Shown: piece by piece, positions 26,160-34,174 of the stretch
Position numbering within the stretch: the stretch's first letter is position 1
How the letters are laid out: every line of letters starts with the position of its first letter
From: Oceanobacillus timonensis
GTDB lineage: Bacteria; Bacillota; Bacilli; Bacillales; Amphibacillaceae
Direction: 5' to 3'
Assembly: GCF_900166635.1 (NCBI RefSeq)
Contig: NZ_LT800497.1
Span: 3,644,344-3,708,343 of the forward strand
Length of the DNA: 64,000 bases
Translations under genes and position numbers: made by a program
The notes under the pieces: generated by a model
Told to the model about the DNA's origin: nothing
What the model saw: the letters and a program-made list of their open reading frames with translations, nothing else
Database searches by the model: none

Positions 26160-26760
26160 CTTAAGAAAATATTTTATTATGGGCAGTCAAAATTGTCACA
26201 GAAATCCGGAAGCTGTGTTACAAGAGGCGCTCGCTGCCGGTATTACTGCATTTCAATTTCGGGAAAAAGGAAGCGGATCATTAAATGGGGAGGAAAAACT
26301 GCAGCTTGGCAAACGTTTAAGAGAACAATGCCGTAAATATGAAGTCCCTTTTTTCGTGAATGATCATATAGAGTTAGCCGCGAAACTGGAAGCAGATGGC
26401 ATACATGTCGGACAGGATGATACACCAGTACAAGAAGTCCGTGCCAAGTTTCCCGATAAAATCATTGGTTTATCCATATCTACACAAGCAGAACTCGACC
26501 AGAGCCCGCTTGATTTAGTCGATTATATTGGTGTCGGTCCCATTTTTGCCACCTCTACAAAGGAGGATGCAAAAGAAGTTGTCGGGCTGGAGTGGATTCA
26601 TACCATCCGCAGCCAATTTCCAGCTATTCCAATTGTCGCGATTGGCGGAATTCATGTAGAAAATGCTCACTCTGCTATTGAAGCAGGAGTTGATGGTGTT
26701 TCCTTTATTACGGCGATTACAGAAGCACAGAACATTCAAGATGCTGTAGATAAATTATAA
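26140..26760 (+). CDS. thiE: ThiE, thiamine-phosphate synthase
   Basis: 206 residues of a TIM barrel. The early YFIMGSQN and FQFREKGSG (about 22 residues in from the first), FVNDHIELA, DGIHVGQDD, YIGVGPIFATSTK and the phosphate-binding AIGGIHVENA motifs are all present. It joins HMP-PP and HET-P. GGAGG is 8 bases before ATG 26140. De novo genes (thiC, thiG) are not in this operon, so this is a salvage unit. Confidence 0.96.
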   Translation: MTWNRNSLRKYFIMGSQNCHRNPEAVLQEALAAGITAFQFREKGSGSLNGEEKLQLGKRLREQCRKYEVPFFVNDHIELAAKLEADGIHVGQDDTPVQEVRAKFPDKIIGLSISTQAELDQSPLDLVDYIGVGPIFATSTKEDAKEVVGLEWIHTIRSQFPAIPIVAIGGIHVENAHSAIEAGVDGVSFITAITEAQNIQDAVDKL

Positions 26761-26880
26761 TGAACATTTTTCCTTTTTGCCTTCTAGTTATTCAGCCCAT
26801 TCTGCTCACAAAGAGGCGCAAACAAGGCAAATGCCTCATATACTGCTCCAGAGTATGAATGAAGGCAGAGGAGGAAAATA

Positions 26881-27636
26881 ATGAATCATTTTCGACCACA
26901 ACAGCATCCAAACGGAGCGGAAAACAAACAGAATAACCTGCCCGGACAGATGTTAAATAACTATTTCCAGCCAGCGCCACAATATGATGACGCCAATGGC
27001 TTTTTCACAGAAGGACCAAACGGGGGAGCGGGTGGACCGGGCAGCTATTATCCGGAACAGCAACCCGTTAATAACCTGCCGCCTCAACACGGCCAGCAAA
27101 ATCATCCCGCCCCAGAACGGATTGACAACTTTTTTCCTGGGGCACCAAATGGAGGAGAAAACGGAAATGGATTTCCATTTCAGGATTTTATTACAGAACA
27201 ACTTCAAGAAAATTTATTTCCAGAACCTCCAAACAATAATGGAAATGGAAACGGAAATGGAAACGGAGGACCTCCTCCAAATTGGCCGCCAGCACCGTCT
27301 TTTCCTAATGCGCCGGGAAATGGAAATAACGAATCACCTTATGGACAGCAACCCGATCCGGCAGCAATGGGCGGAATGAACAGCCAGCCTCCAATGGGAC
27401 CGCCACCTAACTTTGTACCGCAAAAACAACAGGTGCAAACATTCGCAGTAGATCCAGGCGGTATCAGGCATTGTATGTTCCGTTTCACCTATATTTGGCC
27501 AAATCATGGTAGAGGTTTCTGGGCATTCCCAACGTTCTTAGGAAGAAACTCGATTGCCGGTTTTCGCTGGAATGGATTCCGTTGGGTTTACTTCGGAATG
27601 GACTTAAATAGCATTGAATCCTTTCAATGCATGTAA
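26881..27636 (+). CDS. low-complexity Pro/Asn/Gly protein with conserved C-terminal domain
   Basis: 251 residues. Residues 1-185 are disordered and rich in P, N, G and Q, with NGNGNGNG and PNNNGN runs and recurring FFxxGPNGG/FFPGAPNGG units. Residues about 186-251 form a compact aromatic domain (FAVDPGGIRHCMFRFTYIWP...GFWAFPTFLGRNSIAGFRW..WVYFGMDL). The domain recurs in Bacillaceae, often annotated loosely as a transporter, but no membrane segment is present. Surface or spore-layer localisation is a guess from composition. GAGGAGG lies before the ATG. Confidence 0.75.
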   Translation: MNHFRPQQHPNGAENKQNNLPGQMLNNYFQPAPQYDDANGFFTEGPNGGAGGPGSYYPEQQPVNNLPPQHGQQNHPAPERIDNFFPGAPNGGENGNGFPFQDFITEQLQENLFPEPPNNNGNGNGNGNGGPPPNWPPAPSFPNAPGNGNNESPYGQQPDPAAMGGMNSQPPMGPPPNFVPQKQQVQTFAVDPGGIRHCMFRFTYIWPNHGRGFWAFPTFLGRNSIAGFRWNGFRWVYFGMDLNSIESFQCM

Positions 27637-27654
27637 TATGTTTATTTCCCACAC

Positions 27655-27702
27655 TAAAAAATGGACAGCTGAAAGGCATTGCCTTCCCTGTCCATTTTAT
27701 AT
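27655..27702. terminator. bidirectional terminator
   Basis: AAAATGGACAG pairs with CTGTCCATTTT between two convergent genes, with T runs outside in both directions. Confidence 0.8.
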
Positions 27703-27705
27703 GTT

Positions 27706-29262
27706 TTACTTATATGTTTTGTCTACTTTTTTGCGCATTTCCCGCTGCCAGACAAGTCCCTGTTCAAGTGCCATTTTCTTAGCAATTTTCGGTGCATTCC
27801 ACAGTGGCGGCAGAATCAATAATGATACCGGCACTGCGGAAATAACAATCGAGTTCTGAATCGATGTAATACTGTCTTCTCCAATGGAAAGAATTGCTGC
27901 CGTAAAAGCACCAAAAAGAATAGCCCAGACAACACGCAACCAGCGACTCGGATTATCATGTCCGGATAACGTTGCAGATACTGTATAAGACATGGTATCC
28001 GCTGTTGTAGCAACAAATACGATAGATACCAACAGGAATGCAACGCCCATCACAACTCCCATCGGCAGTTGATCTGTAATTGCCATAACTGCTGCCGGCA
28101 TACCGCCTTCTGCTAATGGTCCAGAAACCGAGCCTCCATCTTGCATTTCAAAGAAAATCCCGGTTCCGCCAACAATGGAAAACCAAAAATTCGTTACCAA
28201 TGGTGCTACAACAGACACCGCAATAATAAGCTCACGAATCGTTCTTCCTCTGGAAATACGGCTGATAAATACGATAAGCATCGGCGCATAACCAATAAAC
28301 CATGCCCAGAAGAAAAGTGTCCATCCGGAAAGCCATTCGCCATCTCCACGATAAAACATCATCTCAAACATATTTTGGATATGAACACCTGTACCTCCGA
28401 CAAATCCATCAATAATAAACATAGTAGGTCCAATAATTAGAACAATAACACCAAGCAGAATGGTAAATTGCACATTCCAGTTACTTAAATGATAAATCCC
28501 TCTGTCTACTCCCGTTGCTGCTGAAATTGCTGCTATAGCAACTAAAACAATCACGACAATAATACTGACTGTTAATGTGTTCGGAACATCAAATAAATGA
28601 TTTAATCCATAAGAAATCTGCAGACCTAAAAATCCTAATGGCCCCAAGGTTCCTGCTGCAGTTGCAATAATAGAAAAAACATCTGCTGTTGTACCAATAA
28701 CACTTTTTTCAAAAATCTTATCTCCAAAAATAGGGTATAATAATCCCCGCGGTTTTAAAGGATACCCTTTCTGATAGTGAACATACATCATCACAATAAC
28801 AGCTAAGGTACCAAGAATTGCCCATGCAAGAAAACCCCAGTGCATAAATGCTTGAGCAAATCCGCCTTCTATAAAGTTAAATTGTCCTCCACCGAATAAA
28901 GGTGGTGTGTCCATATAATGATACATCGGCTCTGCAGCCGCCCAAAAAACTCCTCCGGCAGCCAGCAATGTAACTAATATCATAGCTACCCAGCCAAAAT
29001 AACTGTATTTCGGTTTATCCTGTTTTCCTAATTTTACTTTTCCGTACTTTGATACGGCTAATCCCAAGCCGATAGCGAAGTTAAGGAATAAAAGTATTTG
29101 CCAATAAGCGCCGAACCAATCAGCAGAATAGGTAAATAACGTATTCACTGCATTATCCACCATATCACTGTTAATTATTGATAGAATGATAAATAGAACT
29201 AAAAACCCTCCGCTGATATAAAAGACCGGCCAATCTAAACCTTTCCCCTTCTTTGACTTCAC
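27706..29262 (-). CDS. BCCT-family betaine/carnitine/choline transporter (OpuD-like)
   Basis: 518 residues, twelve membrane segments. The family signature with the aromatic cage is visible: GVFWAAAEPMYHYMDTPP (about 104-121) and later SGWTLFFWAWFIGYAP (about 314-329). It imports compatible solutes with sodium for osmotic protection. Start is a GTG behind AGGAGG. A single-gene unit; the long upstream region suggests its own regulation. Confidence 0.93.
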   Translation of the reverse strand: MKSKKGKGLDWPVFYISGGFLVLFIILSIINSDMVDNAVNTLFTYSADWFGAYWQILLFLNFAIGLGLAVSKYGKVKLGKQDKPKYSYFGWVAMILVTLLAAGGVFWAAAEPMYHYMDTPPLFGGGQFNFIEGGFAQAFMHWGFLAWAILGTLAVIVMMYVHYQKGYPLKPRGLLYPIFGDKIFEKSVIGTTADVFSIIATAAGTLGPLGFLGLQISYGLNHLFDVPNTLTVSIIVVIVLVAIAAISAATGVDRGIYHLSNWNVQFTILLGVIVLIIGPTMFIIDGFVGGTGVHIQNMFEMMFYRGDGEWLSGWTLFFWAWFIGYAPMLIVFISRISRGRTIRELIIAVSVVAPLVTNFWFSIVGGTGIFFEMQDGGSVSGPLAEGGMPAAVMAITDQLPMGVVMGVAFLLVSIVFVATTADTMSYTVSATLSGHDNPSRWLRVVWAILFGAFTAAILSIGEDSITSIQNSIVISAVPVSLLILPPLWNAPKIAKKMALEQGLVWQREMRKKVDKTYK

Positions 29263-29548
29263 ATTTTACCTCCTGTTTTGTGTAAGTGTCTATAACAGCA
29301 TAGAAATGATATTATAAACTGGAATGAAAGTCAGCACTTCCTAAATACTTGACAAACTTTCATCCTCTCACTTGTTTTTTAAACACATATTTTTATATTA
29401 TAGTTTCGTGTTGCGAACAACACAACTATCAATTTAAGTATCTATTCAGCGAATAGCTTTGAATATTGAAGTATACCCTTATTAAATATTCTTAAACCCT
29501 TCTCAATCCCGAAAATAAAAAAATCTCAGAAAATGAGCTTGTTGACGT
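29263..29548. other. upstream region of the BCCT gene
   Basis: AT-rich, no open frame of note. A TATAAT at about 29311-29316 (minus strand) could be the -10 of the transporter gene, but no well-spaced -35 is clear. Confidence 0.35.
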
Positions 29549-29597
29549 AAAAAAAATAGTTCCAATCATTCTTTGGACGATTGGAACTATTTTTCAG
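29549..29597 (-). terminator. terminator of the FMN reductase gene
   Basis: AAAATAGTTCCAATC pairs with GATTGGAACTATTTT over 15 bp, with A/T runs on both sides. Confidence 0.85.
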
Positions 29598-29627
29598 TTC
29601 GTTTAGTCTTCGTATGCCTCATCTTAT

Positions 29628-30185
29628 TTATTTTGCTTGAAAAGTAGTTATTAAGTCGACAAAGGCATCTACAAAAGACTGCAGAAATTGAACCGTATCT
29701 TCATTATTGATTTTTCCGTCTTCATCCAACAACGTTGCAACATTCGCCAAATAAGCTTCCGGCTGTTGAACGACAGGCATATTAAAAAATACAAGCGATT
29801 GTCGCAAATGATGATTGGCACCAAATCCACTTAAATTTTTAGGAGAGTTACTGATAATTGCTGCTGGTTTATCATTCCAGACACTATCCTCTTTAGGACG
29901 GGAGCCAATATCAATGGCATTTTTTAATACACCAGGAACAGAACGGTTATACTCCGGCGTTACAAATAAAACAGCCTCAAACCCTTTCATATTTTCTCGG
30001 AAAGTTGTCCAAACCGCAGGAGGATTGCCCTCATCGTCAAAGTCTTGATTGTATAATGGCAAATCGCCAATCGGGATAATTTCTGTTTCAACATTATCCG
30101 GAAATAGGTCCATGACATTTTTGGCAACCTTCCTGGTAAAAGATTCTTTTCGTAATGATCCTACTAACACAGCAACTTTTGTCAT
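29628..30185 (-). CDS. NADPH-dependent FMN reductase
   Basis: 185 residues, flavodoxin-like fold. The FMN phosphate loop GSLRKESFTRKV (about 10-21) and PEYNRSVPGVLKNAID (about 77-92) are family hallmarks, seen in azobenzene and chromate reductases. It probably reduces quinones, azo compounds or metal ions. AGGAG is 10 bases before ATG 30185; the GTG at 30194 is too near. It lies not far from the MarR/VOC/namA group, but no matching operator is seen in front of it. Confidence 0.88.
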   Translation of the reverse strand: MTKVAVLVGSLRKESFTRKVAKNVMDLFPDNVETEIIPIGDLPLYNQDFDDEGNPPAVWTTFRENMKGFEAVLFVTPEYNRSVPGVLKNAIDIGSRPKEDSVWNDKPAAIISNSPKNLSGFGANHHLRQSLVFFNMPVVQQPEAYLANVATLLDEDGKINNEDTVQFLQSFVDAFVDLITTFQAK

Positions 30186-30414
30186 TTTTAACACACTCCT
30201 ATTTATTATTAACTCAACTTTCGCACCTAAGAATAAGCATATAAACCTTGCTGTTCCAGGATGAATATACTCTCTATTATCATGCTTGCTTTTCGTTAAA
30301 TCATCCTTCTATTTTTTGAACAAGATGCTGAACCTTTTAATCATGCACCACGAAAAATGTGTTCTGTCTGATTTAACTTTATTGGTTCAACTATATCACC
30401 GCATAGAATATCCT

Positions 30415-30552
30415 ACTAGCGGAGGCGGACCGTTTTGACTCCTGAGGGATCAGCACCATCTGAAGATCTACTTTTGCCAAGTGCTCTTCTTGGCAAAAGT
30501 TAGCTGAAGAGCGTGCCCCTAGGAAAGCAAAACGGTCCGCCGTAGCGGTCGC
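30415..30552. repeat. long inverted-repeat element (Bacillaceae dispersed repeat)
   Basis: Ends GGCGGACCGTTTTG (near 30424-30437) and CAAAACGGTCCGCC (near 30528-30541) pair over 14 bp. An inner perfect 12-bp stem ACTTTTGCCAAG/CTTGGCAAAAGT lies at about 30470-30500. The flanking GCGGAGGC...GTAGCGG and CTCCTGAGGGATCAGCACCA pattern matches a repeat I know from several Bacillaceae intergenic regions. Non-coding; only one copy is in this window. Confidence 0.7.
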
Positions 30553-30739
30553 CTTACACGTTATCTTCTTTTCTTTGCCAGCCCCTGTTCCTATGAAATG
30601 GAAGTTACTTTTTAAACGGCGAAAGTTTCGTATTTAAAGTAAAACATATCCTTCTTATATACTTTGAAGCGCATAGTTATCAAAACAAAACTGCACTCCA
30701 TATAAGATTCAAACGAAAGTGGTACATATGCATGTATTT

Positions 30740-31261
30740 TTATGGTGTAAATCTTTTTGCTTCACTATCTTCCGGATAATGCAATTGATTTGGATCGTAG
30801 CTTATTAACTCAATCAGCATGCCCCACGGGGCACGGCCATAAACAAACTTCCCTGTTCCTTTTTCTACATCGCCTAACAGTTCTCTTGGTTCTGTTAATA
30901 ATTCACCGCCTGCTTCCACAAATTGTTTTGCTGCTTCCTGAATATCATCAACATAGAATGCAATGTGCTGCACACCAAGGTCAGAAGCTATCACAGGTTC
31001 TCTTTGTTCGGTGTTTTTATATTGAAAAAGTTCGATACCGGAACCATTATCAAAAGAAAGAATACGTATATGAATAACTTTCGCGCCTTTTTTAAGCCCT
31101 AATGTTTTTTCAACAGTATCTCCCTGCTGCGGTTCATCACCTAATTTTTTATTATCATAGGAAATGTTTGCATGAAAAGCTTTTTTAAAAAATGTAGTAG
31201 CTTCTTCCACATCAGGTACTGTCACTCCTACGTGGTCCATACCGCGTGTTACCTTTGCCAT
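30740..31261 (-). CDS. VOC-family (glyoxalase/dioxygenase) protein
   Basis: 173 residues with two beta-alpha-beta-beta-beta modules: MDHVGVTVPDVEEATTFFKK at 8-27 and VQHIAFYVDDIQEAAKQFVE near 96-115. Metal ligands are the His of MDHVGV, the His of VQHIAF and the late Glu of MLIELISY. It may open aromatic rings, add thiols or isomerise. Its promoter carries the same 19-bp site as namA, so it belongs to the regulon of the adjacent MarR gene. Confidence 0.88.
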   Translation of the reverse strand: MAKVTRGMDHVGVTVPDVEEATTFFKKAFHANISYDNKKLGDEPQQGDTVEKTLGLKKGAKVIHIRILSFDNGSGIELFQYKNTEQREPVIASDLGVQHIAFYVDDIQEAAKQFVEAGGELLTEPRELLGDVEKGTGKFVYGRAPWGMLIELISYDPNQLHYPEDSEAKRFTP

Positions 31262-31312
31262 GATATAATCGCTCCTTTCATTTCATACATCAAAACATCG
31301 ATTACCTTCTAC

Positions 31313-31331
31313 TATTTGCGTGTGCATACAT
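31313..31331 (-). promoter_or_regulatory. 19-bp operator at the VOC promoter
   Basis: On the minus strand ATGTATGCACACGCAAATA, overlapping and following the -10 TAACAT. The identical 19 bases precede namA at 31892-31910 in the same orientation to the gene. Confidence 0.8.
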
Positions 31332-31358
31332 GTTAAATCCACGTTATTTTAAAGTCAA
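31330..31358 (-). promoter_or_regulatory. promoter of the VOC gene
   Basis: TTGACT (31353-31358) and TAACAT (31330-31335), spacer 17 bases. Confidence 0.75.
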
Positions 31359-31420
31359 GCAACAAAGGTTTTGAAATGTAAACGCTTCGTCTGTTGCATT
31401 GGAAACCAGTTATCGTCTTC

Positions 31421-31834
31421 TTATTCAACAAGCCTTTTTATATTTTGCATATCCTTCTCGCTCATTTGTTGCTGTAAACTTTCATTCATCAGCGATTGCA
31501 TCTCCTGAATATATTGTTCTCCTTTTTGGAGCAGCAAGATATCAACTGATCGTTTATCATTGGCATCTTTCTGACGTTCCACTAATGGCTCTCCCCGATA
31601 TCGTTCCAGTCTTGTAACTAAGCGTGATAAAGCACTGTGACTAAGCCCTACCTTGGGAACTAATTCAGATAAGCGCATCTTTTTTTGCTCTGATTGTGCC
31701 AGATAATACATAAGATAAAATTCTTTTATTCCTAATTGGTATTGATTTTGAAGTGTAAAATCCATTGCTTTCAGTATACGGTCATGATATTTGGTCAAAT
31801 TAATCCAAGCATAAAACAACTCATTATAATTCAT
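31421..31834 (-). CDS. MarR-family regulator
   Basis: 137 residues with the MarR winged helix: a dimer helix at each end, LSELVPKVGLSHSALSRLVTRLE (about 56-78) as recognition part, and the wing GEPLVERQKDANDKRSVDILLL. It lies between the VOC gene and namA, divergent to namA, and both flanking promoters carry one identical 19-bp site. I infer that it represses these genes and responds to an electrophile or quinone. The only cysteine-type sensor residue is not obvious, so ligand binding is possible. Confidence 0.87.
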   Translation of the reverse strand: MNYNELFYAWINLTKYHDRILKAMDFTLQNQYQLGIKEFYLMYYLAQSEQKKMRLSELVPKVGLSHSALSRLVTRLERYRGEPLVERQKDANDKRSVDILLLQKGEQYIQEMQSLMNESLQQQMSEKDMQNIKRLVE

Positions 31835-31861
31835 TCTAATAACCCTTTCTAATCTTATGGT

Positions 31862-31891
31862 TTGACTTTATTATAACACAAATTATATTAT
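31862..31891 (+). promoter_or_regulatory. promoter of namA
   Basis: TTGACT at 31862-31867; -10 is TATATT (31884, spacer 16) or TATTAT (31886, spacer 18). The 19-bp operator begins at its downstream edge. Confidence 0.7.
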
Positions 31892-31910
31892 ATGTATGCA
31901 CACGCAAATA
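31892..31910 (+). promoter_or_regulatory. 19-bp operator at the namA promoter
   Basis: ATGTATGCACACGCAAATA, identical to the minus-strand site at 31313-31331. It covers the expected transcription start, the classic place for repressor binding. Confidence 0.8.
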
Positions 31911-31932
31911 AAAAAGGAAAAGGAGTTTTTAT

Positions 31933-32979
31933 GTGAGTCATTTATTCAGCCCTTATACGATTAAAAATCTTTCACTGAAAAATCGTATTGTTATGTCACC
32001 GATGTGTCAATATTCCGTCACGAAAAAAGATGGTGCTCCAAATAATTGGCACTTTGTTCACTATGTCTCCAGAGCAGTTGGAGGAACGGGCCTCATTATT
32101 ATGGAAATGACCAGCGTTACTCCCGAGGGACGAATTACCAATGAAGACCTCGGTCTATGGTCAGATGAACAAATACCGCACTATCAACAGCTTATTAATG
32201 AAATTAAAAAGTACGGGACCAAAGTCGGAATTCAAATCGCGCATGCGGGCAGAAAAGCAGAAGATGCTAACCAGCCGGTAGGACCTTCTGATATACCTGT
32301 AGAAGTTTTACCAGAGGAAACGAAGAATGGAGAACTTAAACCACCAAGAGCTTTAACGAATCAAGAGGTCAAAGAAATTGTTCAGCAATTCAAACAGGCT
32401 GCTGAAAGAGCGGTAAAAGCCGGGTTTGATACCATCGAATTGCATGGTGCGCATGGTTATCTTCTGCATCAATTCATGTCACCAAGCATCAACAATCGTA
32501 CAGATGCGTATGGAAAAGATCTGGCACTGTTTGGAGAAGAAATCATCAAAGAGGTCAAAACGGTAATGCCTGCAGATATGCCGCTAATCATGCGTATTTC
32601 TGCCATTGAATATATAGATGGCGGTTATGATTTACCACACGCGATAAATATGGCAAAACGTTTTAAAGAAGCTGGTGTAGATGTTTTTCACATTTCAAGC
32701 GGCGGAGAAGGACCTCCCGGGGAACGTAAACCACAAAATACGCCGGGTTATCAGGTTCCTTTTGCACGCGCATTTAAAAACCAATTGGATATTCCAGTTA
32801 TCTCTGTTGGAAAATTAAGTAACCCCGAATTGGCAGAAGCAACCATTACCAATGGAGATGCAGAACTTGTAGCCATTGCAAGAGGTATGCTTCTTGATCC
32901 GTATTGGGGTTTGCACGCAGAGAAAAAGTTAACGCATAAGGTCACCCCGCCTACGCAATATGAAAGAGGAATAAGGTAA
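31933..32979 (+). CDS. namA: NADPH dehydrogenase NamA (Old Yellow Enzyme, YqjM type)
   Basis: 348 residues from a GTG 8 bases behind GGAG. The YqjM-type redox-tuning Cys is in SPMCQYS (about residue 25). Substrate-binding histidines are in ELHGAHGYLLHQFMSPSINNR (parts, about 167-187), and FMN contacts include QIAHAGRK and the late ISVGKL/ARGMLLDP. It reduces enals, enones and nitro compounds with NADPH. A regulon with the VOC gene through the shared operator. Confidence 0.95.
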   Translation: MSHLFSPYTIKNLSLKNRIVMSPMCQYSVTKKDGAPNNWHFVHYVSRAVGGTGLIIMEMTSVTPEGRITNEDLGLWSDEQIPHYQQLINEIKKYGTKVGIQIAHAGRKAEDANQPVGPSDIPVEVLPEETKNGELKPPRALTNQEVKEIVQQFKQAAERAVKAGFDTIELHGAHGYLLHQFMSPSINNRTDAYGKDLALFGEEIIKEVKTVMPADMPLIMRISAIEYIDGGYDLPHAINMAKRFKEAGVDVFHISSGGEGPPGERKPQNTPGYQVPFARAFKNQLDIPVISVGKLSNPELAEATITNGDAELVAIARGMLLDPYWGLHAEKKLTHKVTPPTQYERGIR

Positions 32980-33030
32980 GCAATAAGAAGGCTCCTTCCT
33001 GAGAAGGAGCCTTCTTATTGCTCTATTTTA
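32980..33030 (+). terminator. terminator of namA
   Basis: A perfect 19-bp stem from GCAATAAGAAGGCTCCTTC (32980-32998), tetraloop-like CTGA, complement to 33021. Confidence 0.9.
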
Positions 33031-33150
33031 TTTTCTCCATTGAAGGAAAACAAACTTTTGAAACACTTTTGTTGTGCCAAAGAAAAAGAACGTTTGGGTA
33101 ACCAGTTGAGTTAGCAAACCCATCGTGTTTAAATAATGCGATGTTTTCAT
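33028..33150 (-). CDS. possible 40-aa hydrophobic peptide
   Basis: ATG at 33148-33150, 8 bases past the stop of the squalene-synthase-like gene, opens 40 codons with a hydrophobic centre (TQTFFFFGTT) and a basic end. The ribosome site is poor. It may be an unannotated small protein or chance. Confidence 0.25.
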   Translation of the reverse strand: MKTSHYLNTMGLLTQLVTQTFFFFGTTKVFQKFVFLQWRK

Positions 33151-33157
33151 TCTAATT

Positions 33158-33979
33158 TTAGGAATTAATAATCTTATCAACCGTTTCTTCCACTTCATCC
33201 CTGGACATTTTTTCTTTGCCGCTCTTCAAAGCTTGTAATGTTTTATGGGCAAGTGCCAGCGGAATCCGGCAGAAAAGCAGGATATTTTTCGTAGTGATTT
33301 GCGTCATATACTGATCTGCTTTTTGCAGGTTCGCTTCTGCATACGCAAACATTTCTTTTTTAGACCAGTCATTCGGGAAGAATCCGACACCACGTTCCGC
33401 ATCTTCATCGACATTGCGTAATATATTCACAGCTTGCAATCCACGCCCATAACCAATTGCCAGGTCGCGGTCTGTTTCCGTGCCATCATACCACTTCCAA
33501 ATATCAGACAGCATCACGCCAACAAGGCCTGCAACATAATATGTATACTCATCTAAATCTTCCTTTGTTTGCACATCCCAATCTTTACCGACCCATTTTG
33601 CCATTCCTTCTGCCATTTCACTTGTTGAATCTTTTACTTTCTGCTCTATATCATCCGGGCAGAATGCAATCCAGTCTGCTAAGCGTAATGTGACTTCCGG
33701 CAATTCTTGTTCATATGGAGCTACCAATTGTTCATACGCATTTCGATTAAATACCGATTCCTTCAGTAAATGGCTTGTCTCCATTAATAAATGCTGCTTT
33801 ACTTCCGCATCCATTTCCTCGTGGTCCTCTATTTCATCAACAGCACGCATGCAGAGGTAAGCTGAACCAACCGTTTTCCGCAACGTTTTGTTCAACAATT
33901 TGATGGGGATATAAAATGTTCTGCTCGTCTGTTTTAAAACCTTCATTGCATCTTTTTCCAGTGTTGCTTTATTACTCAC
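33158..33979 (-). CDS. squalene/phytoene-synthase-like protein (YisP type)
   Basis: 273 residues from a GTG 8 bases after AAGGAGG; a longer frame from 34012 includes the ribosome site and is unlikely. The first Asp-rich motif is intact (DEIED about 53-57); the second reads NILRNVDEDAERG (about 198-210) instead of the canonical DxxxD. The closest B. subtilis type is YisP, which acts as a farnesyl-diphosphate phosphatase. So a true C30 synthase activity is uncertain; prenyl diphosphate is the likely substrate. Confidence 0.82.
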   Translation of the reverse strand: MSNKATLEKDAMKVLKQTSRTFYIPIKLLNKTLRKTVGSAYLCMRAVDEIEDHEEMDAEVKQHLLMETSHLLKESVFNRNAYEQLVAPYEQELPEVTLRLADWIAFCPDDIEQKVKDSTSEMAEGMAKWVGKDWDVQTKEDLDEYTYYVAGLVGVMLSDIWKWYDGTETDRDLAIGYGRGLQAVNILRNVDEDAERGVGFFPNDWSKKEMFAYAEANLQKADQYMTQITTKNILLFCRIPLALAHKTLQALKSGKEKMSRDEVEETVDKIINS

Positions 33980-34080
33980 CCAAAACGCCTCCTTATTTTT
34001 CATGCGATACATATAAGTATAACAAATAAGTACCTTTTTTTCCTTTAAAAATGTGGAATTCTCATTAAAATTTCACGAAA

Positions 34081-34128
34081 AACACTTGTGCTAGCTATTT
34101 ACTTTAGGCTATTATTGTAAATAGTGTT
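34081..34128. promoter_or_regulatory. nested inverted repeat upstream of MFS gene
   Basis: CTATTTAC (34095-34102) faces GTAAATAG (34117-34124), and AACACT (34081-34086) faces AGTGTT (34123-34128). It lies 45-90 bases before the transporter start and could be an operator. Confidence 0.35.
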
Positions 34129-34174
34129 TTAAAACGATCGATGACAAGATAATTATAGATAAGGCGTGTTGTTT

